Origin: an uncultured Clostridia bacterium
GTDB taxonomy: Bacteria > Bacillota > Clostridia > Oscillospirales > Butyricicoccaceae
Length of the DNA: 42,286 nucleotides
Assembly: GCA_910589115.1 (NCBI GenBank)
Contig: CAJUSB010000015.1
Location: 1-42,286 of the forward strand
Direction of reading: 5' to 3'
Shown: positions 9,041-16,361 of the stretch, in pieces
Layout: every line of letters starts with the position of its first letter
Position numbering within the stretch: the first letter of the stretch is position 1
Made by a program: the position numbers and the translations under genes
Notes under the pieces: model-generated
Database searches by the model: none
What the model was told of the DNA's origin: nothing
The model's input: only the letters and a program-made list of their open reading frames with translations

Positions 9041-9069
9041 CGGCTCGCGTGAAATAAATTTCACAGCCG
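9041..9069 (-). promoter_or_regulatory. Inverted repeat between the 46-codon ORF and the secreted protein
   Basis: On the minus strand GTGAAATTTATTTCAC is a perfect inverted repeat, extended by CGGCT and AGCCG arms. The stop codon of the small ORF at 9061-9201 lies inside it. It could be a weak terminator, a processing site or an operator. Confidence 0.5.
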
Positions 9070-9201
9070 CGCGGGGGATTTCTCCGGGGGCTCCCTCGCC
9101 TTCACTTGACTGCGCAGCTCATACTGGTTTTGAACCAATGAGTTACACGGTCTGTGTTGGCTGATTCGACCCTTCGGGGTGGATTTCTCCTTTCCAAGCA
9201 T
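9061..9201 (-). CDS. Candidate 46-residue basic small protein
   Basis: I do not recognise this peptide. It begins MLGKEKSTPKG and ends EKSPARL, is rich in Lys, Arg, Gln and Pro, has a single Cys and has no membrane segment or signal peptide. The case for it is the ribosome site: AAAGGAGGT ends exactly 7 nt before the ATG (9209-9217 on the plus strand), as good as any in the window. It lies on the presumed leader transcript of the secreted protein gene, 68 nt ahead of it. It could be a real small protein or a leader peptide whose translation affects the next gene. A longer overlapping frame here has no ribosome site. Confidence 0.4.
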   Translation of the reverse strand: MLGKEKSTPKGRISQHRPCNSLVQNQYELRSQVKAREPPEKSPARL

Positions 9202-9680
9202 CTTAACCACCTCCTTTCAATCGTTGAGGGCGGTTGGCATCCGCTCGAGTTCTCATCAAAGGGTGGTGACAGTACCGGCCAGTGCATGGGACTAAACTGA
9301 TAAAAGCACATGCAGCTGGCACAGAAAAAGTCATTCTGTCGCCGAATGCCCTTTACACACCCACGCAGATATCCGGTTTGCTACGGGCAAGCATGGCAAA
9401 GCAGAAAATTCCTCCCCGCGCCTGGCGAAAGCCGGGCGGCAGGATCCCGGAAAATATATGAAAATGCGCCCGACAGTGCATTTTCCTCCTACCGGCTGGA
9501 AACCGAATAAGCGGCTGGAGCCTGTAAAAGGCCAATACAATATCGTTTCTTATGTATTAGGCGCAGATTCAACAATTAAAGGTGTTTTAAGCAGGCAGAG
9601 CCTGTCTAAATTAAGCAATATATTGTCAATGTAATCTAAAGTAAAGCTATCCCGAAACCTCTGTCTTATATACCATTGCA
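9202..9680 (-). ncRNA. Long structured 5' leader, candidate regulatory RNA
   Basis: About 480 nt lie between the promoter at 9686-9714 and the small ORF without a convincing gene. On the minus strand several hairpins are visible. AAAATGC/GCATTTT is at 9461-9484. CCGGG/CCCGG is near 9432-9450. A bulged stem GGC-ACAGAA with TTCTGT-GCC is at 9318-9343. One frame beginning near 9479 has AGGAGG only 3 nt before its ATG, so I do not trust it. I could not match the leader to a riboswitch class I know. Confidence 0.35.
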
Positions 9681-9685
9681 ATCCA

Positions 9686-9714
9686 AGTATAGCACATTCT
9701 TTTATCGGTTTCAA
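9686..9714 (-). promoter_or_regulatory. Sigma-A promoter of the leader/secreted protein/polysaccharide unit
   Basis: On the minus strand TTGAAA (9709-9714) and TATACT (9686-9691) are separated by exactly 17 nt. Transcription would start near 9680 and run toward 8993. No better promoter was found closer to the secreted protein gene. Confidence 0.7.
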
Positions 9715-9923
9715 TAAAAATCGGAAAAAAACTTTGCCGCACGGGATGGATTTTTTTATGGGCATTTTTTCCGGAGAACACATTTCGGGCAGTACAGGAC
9801 AGCTAAAAGCTAATGCTTATAAAACAATGCTTAGTAGAACGATAGATTACTTTGCATGGCAGTGGAAGACAGTTTTCGAGAGTACATGCAATGAAAAGGG
9901 ACAGACAGAGGCGGTGAAGGGGC

Positions 9924-9955
9924 GGGCAGAAAACAGCTTATCCCGGTTTCTGCCC
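9924..9955 (-). terminator. Hairpin downstream of glyA
   Basis: GGGCAGAAA pairs with TTTCTGCCC over a 14-nt loop, 7 nt past the glyA stop. There is no clear T-tract on the minus strand (GCCCCTTC follows). The rest of the interval to 9715 holds no gene I can support. Confidence 0.55.
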
Positions 9956-9961
9956 CGGCCT

Positions 9962-11206
9962 TTATTCGTAGATAGGATACCGGGCACAAATCTCGCGCAC
10001 ACCATTGCGGATATGCTCGGCCTGTGCTTCGAAGTCGGTTGCAGCAAGCCAGATGAAGCGTGCAATTTTGTTCATTTCCTCGGCACCGAACCCGCGGGTC
10101 GTGACTGCCGGGGTGCCGATCCGCATACCAGAGGTTACGAACGGGCTTTGCGGGTCATTCGGGATTGTATTCTTGTTTGCGGTAATATAGACCTCGTCAA
10201 GCCGGATCTGAAGTTCCTTGCCAGTGACGCCTGCTTTGCGCAGATCGGCGAGCATCAAGTGGTTGTCTGTACCGCCGGAAACAAGGTCAAAGCCCTGCTC
10301 CATAAGTGCGGCGGCAAGCACCTGGGCATTATCAATTACTTTTTGCTGATAGAGCTTAAACTCGGGTTTCAGCGCTTCGCCGAAGCAAACGGCTTTGGCC
10401 GCGATGACGTGCATCAGCGGGCCGCCCTGTGTGCCGGGGAAAATCGCTTTATTAAACTTGGGGCCGAGTTCCTCGTTATTGGTAAGGATAACACCGCCGC
10501 GGGGACCGCGCAGGGTCTTATGCGTGGTTGTTGTAACGACATCGGCATAGGGCATCGGGTTCATATGCAGGCCTGCTGCGACAAGTCCGGCGATGTGGGC
10601 CATATCAACGAACAGGTATGCGCCAACCTCGTGTGCAATTTCGGCAAACTTTGCGAAATCAATGGCACGGGGATATGCGGATGCACCCGCGATGATCATT
10701 TTAGGCTGTTTTTCCTTTGCTAATGCACGCAGCGCATCATAATCAATATAACCCTCATCATTCACGCCGTAGGGAATGATGTTGTAGAGCAGGCCGGACT
10801 GATTGACGGGGCTGCCGTGGGTCAAATGCCCACCGTTGTCAAGGCTCATGCCGAGCACGGTGTCTCCGGGCTGGCAGAGTGCCTGATAGACTGCCATATT
10901 TGCCTGTGCGCCGGAATGCGGCTGGACATTGGCGTATTTTGCGCCGAACAGCTCGCATACGCGGGCGATGGCAAGGCGCTCCATTTCGTCAACGCATTCA
11001 CATCCGCCATAGTAGCGTTTCCCGGGGTAACCTTCGGCGTATTTATTGGTCAGGCAGCTGCCCATTGCCATCATGACAGCGGGGCTGACGATATTTTCGG
11101 AAGCGATCAGTTCAATGTTGCGGAACTGTCGGTCAAATTCAGCTTGAAGCAGGCTCCCGGCTTCACCGTCATACAGCTTGACAAAATCCATTGCTTTGCG
11201 TACCAT
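9962..11206 (-). CDS. glyA: Serine hydroxymethyltransferase
   Basis: GlyA is a PLP enzyme that interconverts serine plus tetrahydrofolate with glycine plus methylene-tetrahydrofolate, the main cytoplasmic source of one-carbon units. The 414-residue product matches the bacterial family end to end. It has IELIASENIVSPAV near the N-terminus, YAEGYPGKRYYGGCE, HGSPVN, DMAHIAGLVAAG and the PLP-lysine segment TTTTHKTLRGPRGG. The ATG at 11206 has AGGAGG 9 nt upstream. It is transcribed alone from its own promoter, divergent from nth. A large open frame on the opposite strand is only its shadow. Confidence 0.98.
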   Translation of the reverse strand: MVRKAMDFVKLYDGEAGSLLQAEFDRQFRNIELIASENIVSPAVMMAMGSCLTNKYAEGYPGKRYYGGCECVDEMERLAIARVCELFGAKYANVQPHSGAQANMAVYQALCQPGDTVLGMSLDNGGHLTHGSPVNQSGLLYNIIPYGVNDEGYIDYDALRALAKEKQPKMIIAGASAYPRAIDFAKFAEIAHEVGAYLFVDMAHIAGLVAAGLHMNPMPYADVVTTTTHKTLRGPRGGVILTNNEELGPKFNKAIFPGTQGGPLMHVIAAKAVCFGEALKPEFKLYQQKVIDNAQVLAAALMEQGFDLVSGGTDNHLMLADLRKAGVTGKELQIRLDEVYITANKNTIPNDPQSPFVTSGMRIGTPAVTTRGFGAEEMNKIARFIWLAATDFEAQAEHIRNGVREICARYPIYE

Positions 11207-11245
11207 ATTATGAAACCTCCTGATTGTTCCTGACGTACTTGAATC

Positions 11246-11274
11246 ATTTTAACGCATGCGAACAGATTTTGCAA
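11246..11274 (-). promoter_or_regulatory. glyA promoter
   Basis: On the minus strand TTGCAA (11269-11274) and TAAAAT (11246-11251) are 17 nt apart, about 40 nt before the glyA start codon. Confidence 0.75.
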
Positions 11275-11332
11275 GGGGTTTCGAGGAATTTAACAGTTCC
11301 TTCACCTTATTTTGCTATTTCCACAAGAGAGC

Positions 11333-11361
11333 TTGGCATTTTCGCCTGGTTATGCTATATT
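11333..11361 (+). promoter_or_regulatory. nth promoter
   Basis: TTGGCA (11333-11338) and TATATT (11356-11361) have 17-nt spacing. Transcription from about 11368 excludes the upstream in-frame starts and supports the ATG at 11392. Confidence 0.7.
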
Positions 11362-11391
11362 TATTACAAACCGAAAGAGAGGACGAGGAAA

Positions 11392-12024
11392 ATGACCAAA
11401 AAAGAACGTGCGGTAATGGTGACCGGCTTGCTGAAAGAGGCATATCCGGATGCGCTTTGTGCGCTGCATTACACAAAGGATTATGAGCTGTTGTTTGCAA
11501 CGCGTCTGTCTGCTCAATGCACGGATGTGCGGGTAAATATTGTAACGGAGGAGCTGTTTGCGCGGTTTCCGGAGCTTGAGGACTATGCAGCTGCGCCGAT
11601 AGAGGAAATCGAGGCGGTCATCAAGACATGCGGGCTGTTTCATACGAAAGCGCGCGACCTGAAAGCTGCGGCGGCCATGCTGCTAAGTGATTTTGGGGGG
11701 CGGGTGCCGGACAAAATGGAGGATCTGCTCAAGCTGCCGGGCATTGGGCGCAAGACGGCAAATCTGATTTTGGGTGATATTTACGGACAGCCTGCGGTTG
11801 TAACGGACACGCACTGCATCCGTTTGTCCAACCGGTTAGGGCTGGTCAAAAACGAGAAGGACCCGCTCAAGGTTGAGATGGCGCTGCGAAAGTTGCTTGA
11901 TCCGGCGGAGTCCTCTGACTTCTGCCACCGGCTGGTACATCATGGGAGAGAGGTATGCACGGCACGTGCACCGAAGTGTGCGAACTGCTGCCTGGCGGTT
12001 TGCTGCCCCTCCTTCCCGCTGTAG
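11392..12024 (+). CDS. nth: Endonuclease III (DNA glycosylase/AP lyase)
   Basis: Nth removes oxidised pyrimidines and cuts the abasic site in base excision repair. The 210-residue product has the helix-hairpin-helix LPGIGRKTANLIL, which carries the catalytic Lys. The catalytic Asp is in VVTDTHCIRLSNRLG. A C-terminal 4Fe-4S ligand set has the classic CX6CX2CX5C spacing (CTARAPKC-AN-C). The ATG at 11392 follows GAGGACGAGGA and sits 24 nt past the predicted transcription start. The gene stands alone; a hairpin-rich repeat follows its stop. Confidence 0.95.
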   Translation: MTKKERAVMVTGLLKEAYPDALCALHYTKDYELLFATRLSAQCTDVRVNIVTEELFARFPELEDYAAAPIEEIEAVIKTCGLFHTKARDLKAAAAMLLSDFGGRVPDKMEDLLKLPGIGRKTANLILGDIYGQPAVVTDTHCIRLSNRLGLVKNEKDPLKVEMALRKLLDPAESSDFCHRLVHHGREVCTARAPKCANCCLAVCCPSFPL

Positions 12025-12040
12025 CTGCGGATTTCGTGCG

Positions 12041-12205
12041 CTGCTTCGGGGGAGTGTCCTGCGCGGACAGCGGCAGGGCTCCGCCCTGCACCCGCGCCTA
12101 CGCGGCGTGCGCCAGAGGGCGCTGCCCTCTGGACTCCCGCTGGGGCTATCGCCCCAGACCCCGAGATGCTGACGCATCTCCAGCTTCGCCTGCGGGCGGG
12201 ACGAG
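12041..12205. repeat. Composite hairpin repeat (copy 2)
   Basis: Four hairpins lie in a row: GCAGGGC/GCCCTGC (12073-12089), CCAGAGGGC/GCCCTCTGG (12112-12132), CTGGGGC/GCCCCAG around TATC, and GAGATGC/GCATCTC. The shared module GCCTGCGGGCGGGA follows near 12190. The hairpins and the GCCTGCGGGC module recur elsewhere in the window. The element fills most of the gap between nth and the nrdD promoter region. Confidence 0.75.
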
Positions 12206-12247
12206 GGGATGCAATCCGGGTACAGCATGAAAAAGTGTCGAATTTCT

Positions 12248-12303
12248 GCGCCTTATTTTGTGGAAGTTTCCCAGCGACTTCACTATATCTTGTATGGTAT
12301 AAT
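12248..12303 (+). promoter_or_regulatory. nrdD promoter with two NrdR-box-like sites
   Basis: Two 16-bp sites start 32 bp apart: GCGCCTTATTTTGTGG (12248-12263, weaker) and TCACTATATCTTGTAT (12280-12295, good). They resemble the known NrdR box ACACWATATAWTGTGT and the usual 15-16 bp gap between its paired copies. A TATAAT -10 box (12298-12303) follows within 3 nt, so a bound repressor would block RNA polymerase. The -35 is poor. Confidence 0.6.
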
Positions 12304-12335
12304 AGCTGTATTCCACAGGAGAGGAAGGAAACAGT

Positions 12336-14456
12336 ATGATTTACGTCGTGAAAAAGGACAACACCCGGGAAGCCTTCAATGTACAGAAGGTCGTCGCGGC
12401 GGTTAATAAATCAGCAAATCGTGTACTTTATACATTTACTGCCGAAGAAACACGGCGGATATGCGAATATGTTGAGGATTATGTCCAGAAAATGGATGTT
12501 TCGGAGGTACAGATATGGCAGATGCACAATATTGTGGAGGCTGCGCTGGAATCCGTGCGTCCCGAGGTTGCTAAAAGTTATCGCGATTATCGCAATTACA
12601 AACAGGATTTCGTTGGAATGCTGGACAGTGTTTATAAGAAGAGCCAGTCTATTATGTATATCGGGGATAAGGAAAATTCCAACACCGATTCCGCACTGGT
12701 TTCGACCAAGCGCAGCCTGATTTTTAATCAGCTCAACAAAGAGCTGTATCAGAAATTTTTTATGAATACGGAGGAGCTTCAGGCCTGTCGTGACGGTTAT
12801 ATTTATGTTCACGATATGTCTGCCCGCCGTGATACGATGAATTGCTGCCTATTTGATGTAGGGAATGTACTCAGAGGCGGCTTTGAGATGGGGAATTTAT
12901 GGTATAACGAACCAAAAACATTGAATGTTGCTTTTGATGTCATTGGTGATATTGTACTTTCTGCGGCCAGTCAGCAATATGGTGGGTTCACTGTACCGAG
13001 TGTGGATTTGCTGCTGGAACCTTATGCGCAGCGCAGTTATGTGCAGTTTATCGAAAAATACCGCAGGCTTGGATTGTCTGACGAGGTTTGTGAACGTGAA
13101 GCGATGGCCGATCTTCTCAACGATTTTGAGCAGGGATTTCAGGGCTGGGAATATAAATTTAATACGGTTGCGTCAAGCCGTGGTGATTATCCGTTTATTA
13201 CCATGACTATGGGCACCGGTACGGGACGTTTTGCCCGACTTGCGTCCATTACCATGCTGAACGTGCGCCGGAGGGGGCAGGGCAAAAAAGGGCAGAAAAA
13301 GCCGACCTTATTCCCAAAGCTGGTATTCCTTTATGATGAAGCGCTGCACGGTCCTGGCGGGCCTCTTGAGGATGTTTTTGAGGCTGGGATTCAGTGTTCG
13401 TCTAAGGCAATGTATCCGGACTGGCTCAGCTTAACCGGGGAGGGTTATGTTCCATCCATTTATCAGAAGTATGGACAGATTATCAGCCCGATGGGCTGCC
13501 GGGCCTTTCTGTCACCCTGGTATGAGCGCGGCGGTATGAAGCCTGCGGATGATGCGGACCGTCCGGTTTTTATCGGACGATTTAATATTGGTGCGGTTTC
13601 CCTGCACCTCCCGATGATTTATGCCCGCGCTTTGCAGGAGAGCCGCCCGTTTTATGAGGTGCTTGATTATTACCTGGAGCTGATTCGCAGGCTGCATATC
13701 CGCACCTATGCCTATCTTGGGGAACTGCGGGCCTCTACGAATCCGCTGGCCTACTGTGAGGGCGGCTTTTATGGCGGGCATCTCAGGTTGAGCGATAAGA
13801 TCAAGCCGCTTTTAAGGAGTGCGACAGCATCCTTTGGCATTACTGCGCTGAATGAGCTGCAAATGCTGCATAATGGAAAATCCCTGGTGCAGGATGGTGA
13901 ATTTGCGCTGGAAACCATGCGGCATATCAATCAGAAGATACAGGAATTCAAGGAGGCTGATGGGCGGCTTTATGCGATTTACGGTACGCCTGCTGAAAGT
14001 CTTTGCGGCCTTCAGGTGGAACAGTTCCGGAAGAAATACGGAGTGATTGAGGGCGTAAGCGACCGCACTTATGTATCTAATAGTTTCCATTGCCATGTGA
14101 CGGAGGATATTTCTCCGATTGAAAAGCAGGATTTAGAGAAACGTTTCTGGGATTTGTTCAATGGCGGCAAAATTCAATATGTTAAGTATCCGATTGACTA
14201 TAATTTGGAGGCCATTCGGACATTGGTACGGCGTGCAATGCGCATGGGTTTTTATGAAGGTGTGAATCTTTCTCTGGCCTATTGTGATGACTGCGGGCAT
14301 GAGGAGCTTTCCATGGATATCTGTCCCAAGTGCGGCAGCCGCAATCTGACAAAGATTGAGCGGATGAACGGTTATCTGTCCTATTCACGCGTTAAGGGGG
14401 ATACCCGTTTGAACGATGCCAAGATGGACGAGATTGCCGAACGGAAAAGCATGTAA
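12336..14456 (+). CDS. nrdD: Anaerobic ribonucleoside-triphosphate reductase (class III)
   Basis: NrdD makes deoxyribonucleotides without oxygen, using a glycyl radical and formate. The 706-residue product opens with an ATP-cone allosteric domain (about 1-90), followed by the catalytic barrel. Near the C-terminus is a four-Cys zinc site (C650, C653, C663, C666). Beyond it lies the glycyl-radical loop RMNGYLS with the radical Gly at about 679. The ATG follows AGGAGAGGAAGG. It is first in an operon with its activase nrdG (30 nt downstream) and dut. Regulation by NrdR is suggested by the paired boxes upstream. Confidence 0.97.
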   Translation: MIYVVKKDNTREAFNVQKVVAAVNKSANRVLYTFTAEETRRICEYVEDYVQKMDVSEVQIWQMHNIVEAALESVRPEVAKSYRDYRNYKQDFVGMLDSVYKKSQSIMYIGDKENSNTDSALVSTKRSLIFNQLNKELYQKFFMNTEELQACRDGYIYVHDMSARRDTMNCCLFDVGNVLRGGFEMGNLWYNEPKTLNVAFDVIGDIVLSAASQQYGGFTVPSVDLLLEPYAQRSYVQFIEKYRRLGLSDEVCEREAMADLLNDFEQGFQGWEYKFNTVASSRGDYPFITMTMGTGTGRFARLASITMLNVRRRGQGKKGQKKPTLFPKLVFLYDEALHGPGGPLEDVFEAGIQCSSKAMYPDWLSLTGEGYVPSIYQKYGQIISPMGCRAFLSPWYERGGMKPADDADRPVFIGRFNIGAVSLHLPMIYARALQESRPFYEVLDYYLELIRRLHIRTYAYLGELRASTNPLAYCEGGFYGGHLRLSDKIKPLLRSATASFGITALNELQMLHNGKSLVQDGEFALETMRHINQKIQEFKEADGRLYAIYGTPAESLCGLQVEQFRKKYGVIEGVSDRTYVSNSFHCHVTEDISPIEKQDLEKRFWDLFNGGKIQYVKYPIDYNLEAIRTLVRRAMRMGFYEGVNLSLAYCDDCGHEELSMDICPKCGSRNLTKIERMNGYLSYSRVKGDTRLNDAKMDEIAERKSM

Positions 14457-14486
14457 CCAGGCGTTGCAGGAAAGGGACAGACGATC

Positions 14487-14993
14487 ATGCTGCGATACCA
14501 TAACATTACAAAGGATGATATGCTCAATGGTGACGGGCTGCGCGTGGTGCTTTGGGTCGCCGGGTGCGGACATGCCTGTGCGGGCTGCCATAATCCGATT
14601 ACCTGGGACCCGCAGGGCGGGCTGCCGTTTGACGCTACGGCGCGGGAGGAACTGTTCCGCGAACTGCAAAAGGATTATATTTCCGGCGTTACGTTTTCGG
14701 GCGGAGATCCTTTGTTCCCGGCGAACCGGGCAGAGATTTCAGAACTTGCGCAGGAGATCCGGCAGCGTTTCCCGGATAAAACAATCTGGCTTTACACTGG
14801 GTATAAGTGGGAAGAAATCCGCACGCTGCCTGCGGTACTGCTGTCAGATGTGGTGGTAGACGGGCGCTTCGTTGAAGCGATTGCCGATCCACTGCTGTTG
14901 TGGCGCGGCAGTGAAAACCAACGAGTCATTGATGTATCCAAAACCCGTGCGCTCGGGCAAATCGTGTTGTATCCTGAGCCGCAATATGATTGA
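14487..14993 (+). CDS. nrdG: Anaerobic ribonucleotide reductase activase (radical SAM)
   Basis: NrdG cleaves S-adenosylmethionine with a 4Fe-4S cluster to place the glycyl radical on NrdD. The 168-residue product has the radical-SAM motif CX3CX2C (C27, C31, C34, in GCGHACAGC), preceded by GDGLRVVLWVAG. It also has the SAM-binding segment VTFSGGDPLFP and the usual short family length. AGGAAAGGG lies upstream of the ATG. It is cotranscribed with nrdD. Confidence 0.96.
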   Translation: MLRYHNITKDDMLNGDGLRVVLWVAGCGHACAGCHNPITWDPQGGLPFDATAREELFRELQKDYISGVTFSGGDPLFPANRAEISELAQEIRQRFPDKTIWLYTGYKWEEIRTLPAVLLSDVVVDGRFVEAIADPLLLWRGSENQRVIDVSKTRALGQIVLYPEPQYD

Positions 14994-15010
14994 AGGAGAG
15001 GTGATTTGGG

Positions 15011-15514
15011 ATGAATACAATCGCAAAATTTGAACTGGTCAGCGAGCTTCAGTTTTCGGCAGACTGGCTGGATAAAATCGGCGGCAATGCGGCGGCTGCA
15101 AAGGCCGTTTATGCGTCGCTTCGGATGCCATGCCGGGCTACGGCGGGTTCGGCGGGCTACGATTTTTTTGCGCCGATTGATTTTACCTTACAGCCTGGCG
15201 GTACGCTTCGTATTCCGACCGGTTTCCGGGTGAAAATACAGGCAGGCTGGCTGCTTGCGATTTTCCCGCGCTCCGGTCTGGGATTCCGATACCGCTTGCA
15301 GCTGGACAATACGGTCGGCATTATCGACAGTGATTACTATAGTGCGGATAATGAAGGGCACATTATGATACAAATGACCAATGCAGGCGAAAAACCTTTG
15401 ACTGTAAAGGCGGGTGCGGGTTTTGCGCAGGGTATTTTTCTGCCGTTCGGGCTGGCTGAGGGAGATGAAGCCGCAGGCTCCCGTCACGGTGGTTTTGGAA
15501 GTACGGATGTTTGA
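15011..15514 (+). CDS. dut: dUTP diphosphatase (trimeric dUTPase family)
   Basis: Dut hydrolyses dUTP to dUMP, keeping uracil out of DNA and feeding thymidylate synthesis. The 167-residue product shows the five trimeric motifs in order: AGYDFFAP, PRSGLGF, LDNTVGIIDSDYY, AGAGFAQGIFLPF and the C-terminal RHGGFGST arm. It carries an N-terminal stretch of about 45 residues before motif 1, longer than in many bacterial enzymes. GGAGAGG precedes the ATG. Its place after nrdDG fits a dNTP-pool operon. A dCTP-deaminase-like activity is less likely given the motif 3 sequence. Confidence 0.9.
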   Translation: MNTIAKFELVSELQFSADWLDKIGGNAAAAKAVYASLRMPCRATAGSAGYDFFAPIDFTLQPGGTLRIPTGFRVKIQAGWLLAIFPRSGLGFRYRLQLDNTVGIIDSDYYSADNEGHIMIQMTNAGEKPLTVKAGAGFAQGIFLPFGLAEGDEAAGSRHGGFGSTDV

Positions 15515-15572
15515 CACTGTCAGGGAAAGCTGAACCATTGACATCACGGCGGTTTGCCGGATGGAATCAAAG

Positions 15573-15617
15573 CAAGGGGGCCTGCTTCATTATATATGGG
15601 GCGGGCCTCTTGTTTTT
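15573..15617 (+). terminator. Terminator of nrdD-nrdG-dut
   Basis: CAAGGGGGCCTGC pairs, with one bulge and wobble pairs, with GCGGGCCTCTTG, and TTTTT follows. It ends 5 nt before the next promoter. Confidence 0.75.
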
Positions 15618-15621
15618 GTCC

Positions 15622-15649
15622 TTGCGTGTGGGGGAAAATCTGTTATAAT
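15622..15649 (+). promoter_or_regulatory. Promoter of the VanR/VanS-like pair
   Basis: TTGCGT (15622-15627) and TATAAT (15644-15649) have a 16-nt spacer. Transcription would start near 15656, which rules out the in-frame ATG at 15648 and favours 15669. Confidence 0.7.
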
Positions 15650-15668
15650 GGAAAAAGGAGGCGAGGAT

Positions 15669-16361
15669 ATGCAGCGTATTTTAGTAGTGGATGATGAGAC
15701 AGCAATCGGGGAACTTTTAGAGGTTTATCTGACAAATGAGGGTTTCAAGGTTGATAAATTTGAAAATGCAGGCGATGCATTGGCGTGTGTACAGAGGACG
15801 CCGCCAGACCTTGCGATATTGGATGTGATGCTGCCCGATATGGACGGCTTTACACTCTGCCAGGAGCTGCGGAAGGAATACCTTTTTCCTATCATTATGC
15901 TGACTGCAAAGGTCGAGGATATGGATAAGATAATGGGTCTGACGCTCGGTGCAGACGATTATATGACAAAGCCCTTTAATCCGTTGGAGCTTGTGGCACG
16001 GGTTAAAACGCAGCTTCGGCGGTCTACACGCTATAACCAGGGCGAGCTTGCAGGCAGGCTGCCGGAGGAATATGACTTCCGGGGGCTTCAAATTTCCAAT
16101 ACAACACATAAATGCATTCTTTTTGGAGAGGAATTGCAGCTGACTCCGATTGAATTTTCGATTTTGTGGCACCTGTGCAAAAACCGGACGAAGGTAGTAT
16201 CCAGTGAAGAGTTATTTGAGGCGGTATGGGGCGAAAAATACCTGGACAGCAATAATACTGTAATGAGCCACATTGCAAGGCTGCGGGAAAAGATGCACGA
16301 GCCGAGCAGAAAACCGAAATTTATAAAAACAGTTTGGGGGGTAGGTTATACCATTGAATAA
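15669..16361 (+). CDS. VanR-like response regulator (OmpR family)
   Basis: This is a DNA-binding response regulator partnered with the kinase that follows. The 230-residue product has a receiver domain with acidic D8/D9, phospho-acceptor D52 in ILDVMLPDMDG and a conserved Lys in the MTKPFNPLELVARVK helix. An OmpR-type winged helix ends in KTVWGVGYTIE. The receiver is strikingly close to VanR/VncR-type regulators (LGADDY-TKPF-PLELVARVK-QLRR). GGAGG lies upstream of the ATG. No vanHAX-type genes are nearby, so targets lie elsewhere or include itself. Its last bases overlap the kinase start. Confidence 0.93.
   Translation: MQRILVVDDETAIGELLEVYLTNEGFKVDKFENAGDALACVQRTPPDLAILDVMLPDMDGFTLCQELRKEYLFPIIMLTAKVEDMDKIMGLTLGADDYMTKPFNPLELVARVKTQLRRSTRYNQGELAGRLPEEYDFRGLQISNTTHKCILFGEELQLTPIEFSILWHLCKNRTKVVSSEELFEAVWGEKYLDSNNTVMSHIARLREKMHEPSRKPKFIKTVWGVGYTIE

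Noticed and set aside
9102..9311. 69-codon minus-strand frame overlapping the leader
   Set aside because: No ribosome site; the overlapping 46-codon frame has an ideal one.
9202..9680. Known riboswitch (c-di-GMP, cobalamin, THF) in the long leader
   Set aside because: Hairpins are present but none of the conserved core sequences I know for these classes could be lined up by eye.
9734..10723. 329-codon open frame on the plus strand
   Set aside because: Most of it is antisense to glyA. Composition bias of that gene explains the open frame; no motif or promoter supports it.
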